NCBI RefSeq assembly: GCF_016803395.1
Contig: NZ_JAEVHL010000020.1
Location: forward strand, 1-53,492
Length of the DNA: 53,492 bases
From: Micromonospora tarensis
Lineage (GTDB): Bacteria; Actinomycetota; Actinomycetes; Mycobacteriales; Micromonosporaceae
Direction of reading: 5' to 3'
The notes below the pieces were generated by a model, which worked only from the letters and a program-made list of their open reading frames with translations, searched no databases and had not been told where the DNA came from. Below, in pieces: positions 43,494 through 51,246 of the stretch (the first letter of the stretch is position 1; every line of letters starts with the position of its first letter). The position numbers and the translations under genes are program-made.

Positions 43494-44378
43494 CTACCGG
43501 AGACCTCCGACGGACAGTCCGCCGCGCCAGTGTCGTTGCAGGCTGAAGAACGCGATGACCAGGGGAATCACCGACACCAGCGAGCCCAGGATGATCAGGC
43601 TCCACAGCGAGGTGCCGCCCGAGTTGTTCGCGGAGGCGATGCCCTGCCAGAGCCCGAGGCCGACGGTCACCGGGAAGAGCCGATTGTCGGAGAGCATGGC
43701 CAGCGGCAGGAAGTAGTTGTTCCAGGACGCCACGGCCGACAGCAGCAGCACGGTGACCACCGCGGGACGCATCAGCGGAAGAGCGATCTGGAGGAACGTC
43801 CGGATCTCCCCCGCGCCGTCGACCCGGGCCGCGTCCAAGAGTTCGTCCGGCACCGCGTCGCGGGCGTACACGTGCATCAGGTAGACGCCGAACGGGTTGA
43901 GCAGCGACGGCAGGATCACCGCCCAGACCGTGTTGGTGAGCCCGAGCCGGGAGAACATGATGAAGGTCGGGATGACCAGGGCGGTGGCGGGCACCATCAA
44001 CGCGCCGAGGACGACGGCGAAGCTGAAGCGCCGGGCGGCGAACCGGTACTTGGCGAACCCGTAGCCGGCCATCACCGACAGGACCGTGGCGCCGACGCCG
44101 CCGGCGATGGCGTACAGCGTGGAGTTGAGGATCCACCGCAGGTAGATGCCGCCGTCGTAGGTGAACAACTGCTCGAGGTTGCCGAGGTAGTCGATCTGGT
44201 CGGTGAACCACAGCGTGTTGCCGCCGCCGAACAGGCCCGGCGCGTCCTTGGAGCTGTTGACGATGACCCACCAGAACGGCACCAGGAAGTAGATCACCAG
44301 GAAGCCGAGGAGGATCTGCATCGGGAGATAGCGCTGCGGCCGGCGGGCGCCCGCGCGAACGCTCGTGGGGTCGGTCAT
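43494..44378 (-). CDS. Carbohydrate ABC transporter permease (MalG/AraQ-like)
   Basis: 294 residues, six helices, EAA loop DELLDAARVDGAGEIRTFLQIALPLMRP. A basic N-terminus (RAGARRPQRYLPMQ) leads into the first helix. ATG 44378 abuts the stop codon of the partner permease directly. It forms the transmembrane channel for an arabino-sugar or arabinoxylo-oligosaccharide, judging from the neighbouring esterase, arabinofuranosidase and sugar-acid dehydratase. As in the first ABC operon there is no ATPase gene. Confidence 0.92.
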   Translation of the reverse strand: MTDPTSVRAGARRPQRYLPMQILLGFLVIYFLVPFWWVIVNSSKDAPGLFGGGNTLWFTDQIDYLGNLEQLFTYDGGIYLRWILNSTLYAIAGGVGATVLSVMAGYGFAKYRFAARRFSFAVVLGALMVPATALVIPTFIMFSRLGLTNTVWAVILPSLLNPFGVYLMHVYARDAVPDELLDAARVDGAGEIRTFLQIALPLMRPAVVTVLLLSAVASWNNYFLPLAMLSDNRLFPVTVGLGLWQGIASANNSGGTSLWSLIILGSLVSVIPLVIAFFSLQRHWRGGLSVGGLR

Positions 44379-45320
44379 CTACAGGAAGCTCCTCCGCTTG
44401 CGGGTGAAGAACAGGAAGGCGTACACGCAGATGAAGACGATCCCGCCGAGGGCGAACGAGATCGCCGACCCGTAGTTGAAGTTGGCCAGCGAGAACGCCT
44501 GTTGGTACGCGTACATGTTCGGGGTGAAGTCCGCCCCGATCGTGCCCGCGGCGAGGTAGCGCAGGATCTGCGGTTCGTTGAAGAACTGCAGGGTGCCGAT
44601 GAGCGAGAAGACCAGGATCAGGATCAGCGCCGGGGCGATCAGTGGAATCTTGATCCGGGTCGCTACCTGCCATCGTCCGGCGCCGTCCATCCGGGCGGCC
44701 TCGTAGAGCGTCGGGTCGATGCCCTGCAACGCGGCGTACAGAATGATCATGTAGTAACCGGCCCACTGCCAGGTGACCACGTTGAGCAGACCGTAGAAGA
44801 TCAGGTTGCTGCCCAGGAAGTCGGGCGCGGTGGCGCCGAACAGCCCGAAGATGTCGGTCAGCGGGCCGAAGCCCTTGCTGTAGAGGAACCCCCACATCAC
44901 CGCCCCGATGACGGTGGGGATGGCGTACGGAAGAAAGATCATCAGGCGGGAGAAGCGGGCGAACAGCGTCGTCACCGCGTCCAGGATGAGAGCCATCGCG
45001 AGCGCGAGGATGATCTGGAGCGGGATGGAGACGAGCGAGAAGCGGATGACGAACCACGCCCCGGACAGGAAGCTCGGGTCGGTGAACGCCTTCACGTAGT
45101 TGTCGAACAGGACGAAGCTGGTGCCGCCGATCAGCTTCTTCTGAAAGAGGCTGAGATACAGCGCGTAGCCCAGCGGGGCGATGAGGAACGCCAGGAAGAC
45201 GACCCCGAACGGCCCGACGAAGAACCACCCCATCAGGTGTTCGCGGAGGTGCACCTTGCCACGGATCTTGCGCGTCTTGGGTTGGGTACGCGGCTCGCGC
45301 TTCTCGGTCAGGACTGTCAT
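44379..45320 (-). CDS. Carbohydrate ABC transporter permease (MalF/AraP-like)
   Basis: 313 residues; six helices beginning at MGWFFVGPFGVVFLAFLIAP, with the EAA loop PTLYEAARMDGAGRWQVATR. The C-terminal FFTRKRRSFL is a basic cytoplasmic tail. It is adjacent to its partner with no gap and separated from the solute-binding gene by 73 bases that hold a stem-loop (45355-45387). Paired with the MalG-like subunit, it forms a heterodimeric importer. Confidence 0.92.
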   Translation of the reverse strand: MTVLTEKREPRTQPKTRKIRGKVHLREHLMGWFFVGPFGVVFLAFLIAPLGYALYLSLFQKKLIGGTSFVLFDNYVKAFTDPSFLSGAWFVIRFSLVSIPLQIILALAMALILDAVTTLFARFSRLMIFLPYAIPTVIGAVMWGFLYSKGFGPLTDIFGLFGATAPDFLGSNLIFYGLLNVVTWQWAGYYMIILYAALQGIDPTLYEAARMDGAGRWQVATRIKIPLIAPALILILVFSLIGTLQFFNEPQILRYLAAGTIGADFTPNMYAYQQAFSLANFNYGSAISFALGGIVFICVYAFLFFTRKRRSFL

Positions 45321-45354
45321 TGTGGTCTCCGGGACGTGGACGCCGAGGGTCGAG

Positions 45355-45387
45355 GGGTGGGCCGCCCGGTGCCGGCGCGGCCCACCC
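45355..45387 (-). promoter_or_regulatory. Intercistronic stem-loop in the second ABC operon
   Basis: Perfect 11-bp arms GGGTGGGCCGC and complement with an 11-base loop between the binding-protein stop and the first permease start, the same position as the hairpin at 7025-7054. Confidence 0.65.
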
Positions 45388-45393
45388 GTGGGG

Positions 45394-46737
45394 TCACTGA
45401 ACGGTGAATCCTTGTTCCTTGGCGTACTTCGCCACGTCCTCCTGGAGCCGGTCGGCCGCCTGGGACCCGGTGACGGAGCCCTTGATGACCTCGCTGACCT
45501 GCTTGGTCATCGCGTCGAGGTAGTACTGACCGAAGGGGGCGTAGGAGACGCCCTGGTAGGCGTCGGCGGCCGGAACGTAGACCTCCTTGTTCGCCTGCTG
45601 GCCGTCGAAGAACGCCACCTTCAGGTCGATGAACGCGGGGTCCTTCAGCGCCGTGAGGTTCAGCGGGAAGATGATCTGGTTGGTCCAGCCGTCGGTGAGC
45701 GACTCCTTGTCGGCGTAGAGCCCGTAGGCGACCTTCGCCGCCAACTCCGGCTTCTTCGCCTGCTTGGTCACCGAGAAGGCCGAACCACCCCAGTTGACCT
45801 GCACCGGGTTGGCCGGGTCCCACTGCGGCAGCGGCGCCACCGCGAACTTGCCGGTGTCCTGTCCCTTGCCGACACCCGCGCCGGTGAGGTAGCCGGGCGC
45901 CCACGCCGCCGAGATGTACGTCGCGTAGTTGCCGTTGATCACGCCGGAGATGTACTCCGGGGTGAACTGGTCCTGGGTCCCGACCAGACCCTTCTTGGCC
46001 AGCCCGCCCCAGTAGTCAAGCACGTCCTTGGACGCCTGGTCGTTGAGCTTCACGCCGATCGACTTCGGCTGCGCCGGATCGAAGGTGAAGGGCGTGGCGC
46101 CCTTCTGGATCTGCAACGCCATCAGCACCGCCGGGACGTTCGCGCCGAGATCGCCGAAGAGCGGGCCACCGGCGTCCTTCACCTTCTGCGCGGTCTGCTC
46201 GTACTCGGCCCAGGTCTTCGGCGGCGTGACCTTGTACTTGTCGAAGATGTCCTTCCGGTAGATCATGCCCATCGGGCCACCGTCGACCGGGACGCCGTAG
46301 ACCGCGTCGCCGACCGACACGTCCTTCCAGGCGCCCTCGCTGTAGTTGGCCTTGACCGCGTCGTAGCCGTACTTCTTGATGTCGACGAGCGCGCCCTGGA
46401 TCTGGAAGGTCGGGATCCGGTCCGCCTCAACCATGATCACGTCAGGCGCGCCGGTGCCCGCCGAGATGGCCGTCTGGAACTTGTCGTACTCGTCGCCGCC
46501 CTGCCCGACGTTGGTCCAGCAGACCTGCACCTCGTTGTTCTGCTTGTTGAAGTTGTCGACGACGAGCTGCGTGTTGGGGTACCACCCCCACATCGTGACG
46601 ACCGGCAGGTCCTTCTTGGTGATGGTGTTCGTGCAGTTGCTCGCGTCGCTGCCACCGTCGTCGGACGACGAGCAGCCGACGAGGCCGGTGCCGGCCGCGA
46701 GCATGGCCACCGTGGCGATTATCTGTCGTCTCTTCAT
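45394..46737 (-). CDS. Extracellular solute-binding lipoprotein, family 1
   Basis: 447 residues. The signal has a basic MKRRQ start, hydrophobic core and lipobox GLVGC with lipidated Cys22, then a Ser/Asp/Gly linker. The mature part shows family-1 features: TMWGWYPNTQLVVDNFNKQN, GAPDVIMVEADRIPTFQIQG, YGVPVDGGPMGMIYRKDIFD and WGGSAFSVTKQAKKPELAAK. The Trp-rich N-terminal strand is common in binders of oligosaccharides. Receptor for the two permeases downstream. It follows the secreted esterase gene, separated by 104 bases with another hairpin. Confidence 0.9.
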   Translation of the reverse strand: MKRRQIIATVAMLAAGTGLVGCSSSDDGGSDASNCTNTITKKDLPVVTMWGWYPNTQLVVDNFNKQNNEVQVCWTNVGQGGDEYDKFQTAISAGTGAPDVIMVEADRIPTFQIQGALVDIKKYGYDAVKANYSEGAWKDVSVGDAVYGVPVDGGPMGMIYRKDIFDKYKVTPPKTWAEYEQTAQKVKDAGGPLFGDLGANVPAVLMALQIQKGATPFTFDPAQPKSIGVKLNDQASKDVLDYWGGLAKKGLVGTQDQFTPEYISGVINGNYATYISAAWAPGYLTGAGVGKGQDTGKFAVAPLPQWDPANPVQVNWGGSAFSVTKQAKKPELAAKVAYGLYADKESLTDGWTNQIIFPLNLTALKDPAFIDLKVAFFDGQQANKEVYVPAADAYQGVSYAPFGQYYLDAMTKQVSEVIKGSVTGSQAADRLQEDVAKYAKEQGFTVQ

Positions 46738-46790
46738 TGAGATGGTTCCCTCCGGGGGTCACGGTGCGGGGGTGTCCATGCGCTGGCGGG

Positions 46791-46825
46791 CGCCACCGGG
46801 GCAGGAAACCCCGCTCCCGGTGGCG
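46791..46825 (-). terminator. Stem-loop between esterase and binding-protein genes
   Basis: Arms CGCCACCGGG and CCCGGTGGCG (10 bp) around a 15-base loop, 17 bases after the esterase stop. Possibly a partial terminator or mRNA processing/stability element. Confidence 0.5.
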
Positions 46826-46841
46826 TCGCCTGAAAGTGCTC

Positions 46842-49016
46842 CTAGCGCTTGAAAAGCCGCGGCGCCAGGTCGATGAGGTTCTTCTGCCACACGTCCCAGC
46901 CGTGCGGCCCGGGGGTGACCCCGTCGAACTCGTAACGGATACCGAGGTTGTCCAGCGTGGTCAGCGAGGCCATGAAGCTCGGGTAGACGAAGTCGGTCTG
47001 GTCACCGACGTAGAGGCGCAGCATCTTGGTGCCGTTGTTGATCGCCGCCACGTCGACGCCGGTGCCGCTGCCGAACCCGGCCGAGAACGCCGCGACGTAG
47101 CCGAACTCGCCCGGGTAGGCCTTCAGCACGCCCAACGCCTGCCCACCGCCCATCGACAGGCCGGCGAGGGCCTGCTGGGACGGGTCGCTGGAGATGTGGT
47201 AGCGGGACCGGGCCGTCGGCACGATGTTCTCCAACAGCTCCCGGTTGAAGTTCGACGAGTTGCCGTTGCCCATCACCACGACCATCGGCGTGAGATCGCC
47301 GTCGAGGAACTGGTGGTCGAGGATCTGCTTGGCGCGGCCCATCTCGACCCAGTCCGTGTAGTTCTGGCCGCTGCCGTGCTGGAGATAGAGGACCGGGTAC
47401 GGCTGCGCCCGGCCCGGGTCGTACCCGGGTGGGGTCCACACCAGCGCGGTGCGGTCCTGGCCCGCGACGGTGCTGGAATAGGTCATGGCCTCGACCTTCC
47501 CGCCCTGGCCGGCCGGCACGTCGGTGAGCAGTCGGGCCTCCGGGCCGGGGATGAGGAAGGTGCTCCACATCGGCTCGGTGGTCACCTTCGTCGGGTTCGA
47601 GACGTCCTTGAACGGGACCCGGTCCACGATCAGCCGGTAGTAGTAGAACCACGGCTTCAGCGGCCCGATCGTCGCCCGCCACCGGTCGCCGTCACGGGTC
47701 AACGGCACCCGCAGCCAGCTACCGCCCGGCGCGATGTTCGCCCAGACCGTGACGTGCTGGGCGGTGGTGAAGTCCGTGGTGGTCTCGAAGGTGACGAACC
47801 CGTCCTCGGTGACGAACGGCGTCGGGGTGGTGCCGGCCGGCGGCGGCGCGAACTCGCCCTTCAGCCGCTGGTGGCCCGGGCTCGGCCCGTGGTCCGACAC
47901 GTGTCGGAACAACCGGGGCACGAAGTCGACGAGATTCTCCTGCCAGGTGGTCCAGTTCCCGCCGCCGTCCGGGTTGACCCCGTCGAACTCGAACCGGACA
48001 CCGGCCCGATCCAACGCCTTCGTCAGCCGGTAGGTGGCGTTGTGCGCGGGGTCGGTGACGTTCCCGGTGTACAGCCGCAGCAGCTTGACGTCGCGGTTGA
48101 TCGCCTTGGCGTCCTTCCGGTCGACGGCTGGCGCCGAGTCGCCGGAGAACCAGCCGACGTAGCCGAACTGACCGGGCTTGGCGAAGGCCGCTCGGACGGC
48201 CCGCGCCGCGCCGTCGGCCACGCCGGCGATCGCCTGGTGCGCCGGGTCGCGAAGGACCCGGTACCGGTCGGCGACCGCCTTGCGGAGTGCGGTCAGCTCC
48301 CGGTCGTCCGAGCCGTTGGCGATCACCACCACCATCGGCTGCATGGCGCCGGCCGCCGAGAGGTTGTCGAGGATCTGCTTCGTCCGACCGAGGTCGAGCC
48401 AGTCGGTGGCGGCCGTGCCGTCACCAGACTGGAGGAAGAGCGCCGGATAGCGCTTCGGGCCCTTGGCCGCGTACCCCGGTGGCGTCCACACCAGGGCGGA
48501 ACGCTGCTCGTCGCGGGCCCGGTAGGTAAGCGTCTCGACCGCGCCACCGGTGCCGGCCGGCGCGTCGACCAACCAGCGCGCCGAGTCACCCGGGACGAGG
48601 AAGGTGCTCCAGAGCGGGTGGGACGCCACGCTTGTGCTGTTCGTCGGGTCCTTGATGGTCTTGGTGTCGTCGGCGGTGAGCTGGTAGTGGTAGAGCCCCG
48701 GCTCAAGCGCGCCGAGCACCCCCGACCACGCGTCCCCACGACGGGTCAGGCCGAACTCCGCCCAGCTGGCCGACGGGCCGAAGTTGCCCTCGATGACGAC
48801 CTGCGACACCGTGCCCAACTGCTCCTGGACGTAGCTGGCCGGAACGGTGAACGAGGCGTAGCGGTCGTCGGAGACGGCCAGCCACGGGGTGTCCGCCGTG
48901 GCGGGTTGCGGCGCGACCAGGACCGCCGCGACCGCGATGACCCCGGCGGTGAACACCGCCGAGAGTCGGCGTACGCCCAGCCGGCGTAAGCGCCCGTGAT
49001 ACTGTTCGGTTGTCAC
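46842..49016 (-). CDS. Secreted tandem CE1-type esterase with one degenerate module
   Basis: 724 residues from GTG 49016 (GAGGAG upstream). A signal peptide (RRLSAVFTAGVIAVAAVLVA, cut near PATADT) is followed by two homologous modules, each an Ig-like N-terminal esterase domain plus an alpha/beta-hydrolase of the feruloyl/acetyl-xylan/enterochelin esterase group. Module 2 has Ser621 in ALAGLSMGGGQAL and His705 in PGPHGWDVW. In module 1 the equivalent positions are Ala267 (AIAGVADGAARAV) and Gly (DGGGNWTTW), so it cannot be an active serine esterase. Probably removes acyl groups from arabinoxylan outside the cell before import by the adjacent ABC system. Confidence 0.85.
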   Translation of the reverse strand: MTTEQYHGRLRRLGVRRLSAVFTAGVIAVAAVLVAPQPATADTPWLAVSDDRYASFTVPASYVQEQLGTVSQVVIEGNFGPSASWAEFGLTRRGDAWSGVLGALEPGLYHYQLTADDTKTIKDPTNSTSVASHPLWSTFLVPGDSARWLVDAPAGTGGAVETLTYRARDEQRSALVWTPPGYAAKGPKRYPALFLQSGDGTAATDWLDLGRTKQILDNLSAAGAMQPMVVVIANGSDDRELTALRKAVADRYRVLRDPAHQAIAGVADGAARAVRAAFAKPGQFGYVGWFSGDSAPAVDRKDAKAINRDVKLLRLYTGNVTDPAHNATYRLTKALDRAGVRFEFDGVNPDGGGNWTTWQENLVDFVPRLFRHVSDHGPSPGHQRLKGEFAPPPAGTTPTPFVTEDGFVTFETTTDFTTAQHVTVWANIAPGGSWLRVPLTRDGDRWRATIGPLKPWFYYYRLIVDRVPFKDVSNPTKVTTEPMWSTFLIPGPEARLLTDVPAGQGGKVEAMTYSSTVAGQDRTALVWTPPGYDPGRAQPYPVLYLQHGSGQNYTDWVEMGRAKQILDHQFLDGDLTPMVVVMGNGNSSNFNRELLENIVPTARSRYHISSDPSQQALAGLSMGGGQALGVLKAYPGEFGYVAAFSAGFGSGTGVDVAAINNGTKMLRLYVGDQTDFVYPSFMASLTTLDNLGIRYEFDGVTPGPHGWDVWQKNLIDLAPRLFKR

Positions 49017-49185
49017 GCTCCACTCCTCTCTGCGCCGGCTGCGGATGCGACCCGCTGGCCGGCTCGATTCATCGGTGGATCTCGCCGTGCGTGTTGCGTG
49101 CACCTCCTTCAGGCTTCGGCCATCCGGGCACCTGCTCTGATCGCGCTGTCGGGTGCGGTCAGGTGCTGGTGCCCGTCGGTGGCTG

Positions 49186-50208
49186 TCACTGTCGTGCCGC
49201 GCCCGTCGGTGCTGCGGTCGAGTCGCGGATCACGAGGCTGGTCGGGAGCACCACCTGGCTCGGCTCGTCCCACTCGCCGGTGACCAGCGACTTCAGCATC
49301 CGCGCGGCCTCGTAGCCGAGCTGGAACATTGACTGGTCCACTGTGGTCAGGCCGGGCTCGGTCAGCGCCGACTCCGGGATGTTGTCGAACCCCACGACGG
49401 ACAGGTCCGTCGGGACGGCAAGGCCCAACTCCCGGGCGACCTCCAGGACCTTGAGGGCCATTCCGTCGCTGGCCGCGAAGATCGCCGACGGCCGGTCGGC
49501 GCGTTGCAGCAGCGCACGCGCCAACGGGACGGCCGACTCGGGGTTGAAGTCACCCCTGCCGATCAGCGTCGGGTCGACCGGGATGCCGGCGTCGGCCAGC
49601 GCCGCCCGGTAGCCCTCCTCCCGCGACCAGGCCGAGGCCAGACTGTCGCGGCCGGCGATGAACCCGATGCGTCGATGACCCAGACCGAGCAGGTGCTCGA
49701 CCGCGGTGGTGGCGCCGGCGAGGTTGTCGGCCATGACCGAGGGCGCCGTCGAGCCCCGCACCGGGTCGATGGCCACGACCGGTGCCCGGCTGCGCATCTC
49801 GCCCCAGGGCGTGACGACGATGCACCCGTCGGTGAGGGTGCCCGACAGTCGGGCGAGGTGCCGCTGCTCCCAACCCTCCGAATAGGATCCGTAGAGGTCA
49901 CTGTTGGCGTAGATGATCAGGTCGAAGCCGGAGCGGCTCAGCGCCTTCATCACGCCCTTGAGCACCTCCGCCGTGTACGACTGGAAGCTGTGCGCCACCA
50001 GGCCCAGCACGTTGGTGCGGCTGCGTCGAAGGCTCGTCGCCACCAGGCTCGACTCGTAGCCGAGCTGCTCGATGGCGGAGCGGACCTGAGCGATCGTGCG
50101 GGCGCTGACGCCGTAATGCCCGTTGACCACCCGCGAGACGGTGGCGGTGGAAACCCCGGCAACCCGGGCGACATCACTCATGGTTACCGGCGCATTGACT
50201 TCGATCAT
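49186..50208 (-). CDS. LacI family regulator of the arabinose/arabinoxylan locus
   Basis: 340 residues from ATG 50208 with GAGAGAG upstream. The HTH is VTMSDVARVAGVSTATVSRV, hinge LVATSLRRSRTNVLGLV, then a sugar-binding domain (AVEHLLGLGHRRIGFIAGRD, IFAASDGMALKVLEVARELG, LSVVGFDNIPESALTEPGL). It is transcribed toward the esterase-ABC-dehydratase operon and divergent from arabinofuranosidase. Operator-like sites at 50228-50279 lie right at its promoter and similar ones near 50969-51028, so it probably represses itself and the GH51 gene. Confidence 0.9.
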   Translation of the reverse strand: MIEVNAPVTMSDVARVAGVSTATVSRVVNGHYGVSARTIAQVRSAIEQLGYESSLVATSLRRSRTNVLGLVAHSFQSYTAEVLKGVMKALSRSGFDLIIYANSDLYGSYSEGWEQRHLARLSGTLTDGCIVVTPWGEMRSRAPVVAIDPVRGSTAPSVMADNLAGATTAVEHLLGLGHRRIGFIAGRDSLASAWSREEGYRAALADAGIPVDPTLIGRGDFNPESAVPLARALLQRADRPSAIFAASDGMALKVLEVARELGLAVPTDLSVVGFDNIPESALTEPGLTTVDQSMFQLGYEAARMLKSLVTGEWDEPSQVVLPTSLVIRDSTAAPTGAARQ

Positions 50209-50227
50209 GCCGCTCTCTCTGGACTGC

Positions 50228-50246
50228 AATCGTTATCGGTTACGTT
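50228..50246. promoter_or_regulatory. LacI-type operator, copy 1
   Basis: AATCGTTATCGGTTACGTT, 20 bases before the lacI start. The inverted second copy is centred 33 bp away, about three helical turns. Confidence 0.65.
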
Positions 50247-50260
50247 TCCAGGATGTTGCC

Positions 50261-50279
50261 AACGTAACCGACAACGATT
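50261..50279. promoter_or_regulatory. LacI-type operator, copy 2 (inverted)
   Basis: AACGTAACCGACAACGATT; its reverse complement differs from copy 1 at one of 19 positions. The pair suggests cooperative binding. Confidence 0.65.
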
Positions 50280-50439
50280 ACGAACACAAGACCTCTTCGC
50301 CCTTGCGGCACCCCGGAAAAACGTGGTCTTACTGCCACTACCGGTCACTGCGATAGGGCGCCGTTTCCGGTGCCCGCCCGATCGGTCGACAACAGGTAGG
50401 AACGCTCCGTCAGAGGCTCATTACCGGGTCGGTGAACGA

Positions 50440-50763
50440 TCACAGTTCGCGCACTTCGACCGAGCCGGTAAAGACCTTCGCCGGGGTCGGCTGGTCCGCG
50501 TCCACATTGATGACGAAGGTGCCGGCGTGGAGACTGGTCGCCCCCGCGACCCGGGTCACGTGCCCCAGGCCCTGTCCGAGGATCGGCCGGGCCCGCTCCG
50601 CCGCGAACCGGCCGCTCTCCAGCAGTGTGAACGCCCAGGTGCTGCCCAGTTGCGCGAGCTTCTCCGCGCGGGTCATCCGGCCCAGCAGATCCGACACCCG
50701 CGCGTCGACCGGCATCGCCGCGTCGGCGTAGGTCCCCTCGGTCCGAGCCTCGACAGTGGTCAC
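50440..50763 (-). pseudogene. GH3 glycosidase remnant with a large internal deletion
   Basis: From GTG 50763 the first ~70 residues match the start of bacterial GH3 beta-glycosidases: VSDLLGRMTRAEKLAQLGST and ILGQGLGHVTRVAGATSL. Where the barrel should continue, the sequence jumps to HAGTFVINVDADQPTPAKVF followed by TGSVEVREL and stop, which looks like the end of a fibronectin-III-type terminal domain. About 107 residues remain of an expected 750 or more. The frame is continuous through the join, so this is a large in-frame deletion or an assembly collapse. The parent was probably a xylosidase or arabinosidase of this locus. Confidence 0.7.
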
Positions 50764-50968
50764 CCGGTCACCCCAATCACCGCGACAAGCCGGCCGTTCG
50801 GCCGCATCGGTCGGGACGCCTCCGGCGGCTGCCGGCGCACACCGCCACACGGCGGGAAGGCGACGGCGCCGAGGCGCGCCCCGGGGGCAGGACACCCGAT
50901 CTCACCAGGGCCGTCGTGCTCTGTGGCCCACGGCGGGAACATTGATCACGGGCGACGTGTCCCCTATC

Positions 50969-50992
50969 GTAAACGTAATCGGTAACGTTTAC
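50969..50992. promoter_or_regulatory. LacI-type operator near the abfA promoter
   Basis: 24-bp palindromic site with 8-bp perfect arms GTAAACGT and ACGTTTAC around AATCGGTA. Its core CGTAATCGGTAACG matches the two sites by the lacI promoter. Confidence 0.65.
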
Positions 50993-51000
50993 ATAGATCA

Positions 51001-51028
51001 ACAACGTAGGCGATGATCACTACGTTGT
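51001..51028. promoter_or_regulatory. Second inverted repeat near the abfA promoter
   Basis: Perfect 9-bp arms ACAACGTAG and CTACGTTGT with a 10-base spacer, 9 bases after the LacI-type site. It shares the AACGTA half-site. Confidence 0.55.
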
Positions 51029-51246
51029 CCAGAGCTCGCACCGAGCCACCGCCCCTCGGTCCCGACACCGCGACGGAGATCTCGACGTCGGGACCTCGCC
51101 CGAAGGGACCCCACCCTGAGCACGCACCGCACCGCCGCGCCGCAGCTCTCGACCGGCTGCGCGAGCCCACTCCCCCACCGCCTCGGGCTGCCCGCCCGCC
51201 CGGACCAGCGGGCCGAGGCCGGTTCGACCACGAACGGAGGCCGGTC

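Larger units (their letters stand above)
50764..51246. other. Non-coding spacer upstream of abfA
   Basis: 483 bases without a supported gene. An in-frame extension of abfA back to 51013 is Pro/Arg-rich and lacks family similarity. The spacer holds an AT-rich operator region near 50965-51030 and the abfA ribosome site GGAGG at 51236-51240. Confidence 0.6.

Noticed and set aside
51013..51246. N-terminal extension of the arabinofuranosidase as a secretion signal
   Set aside because: The segment is Pro/Arg-rich without a hydrophobic core, overlaps operators, and a good ribosome site precedes GTG 51247.
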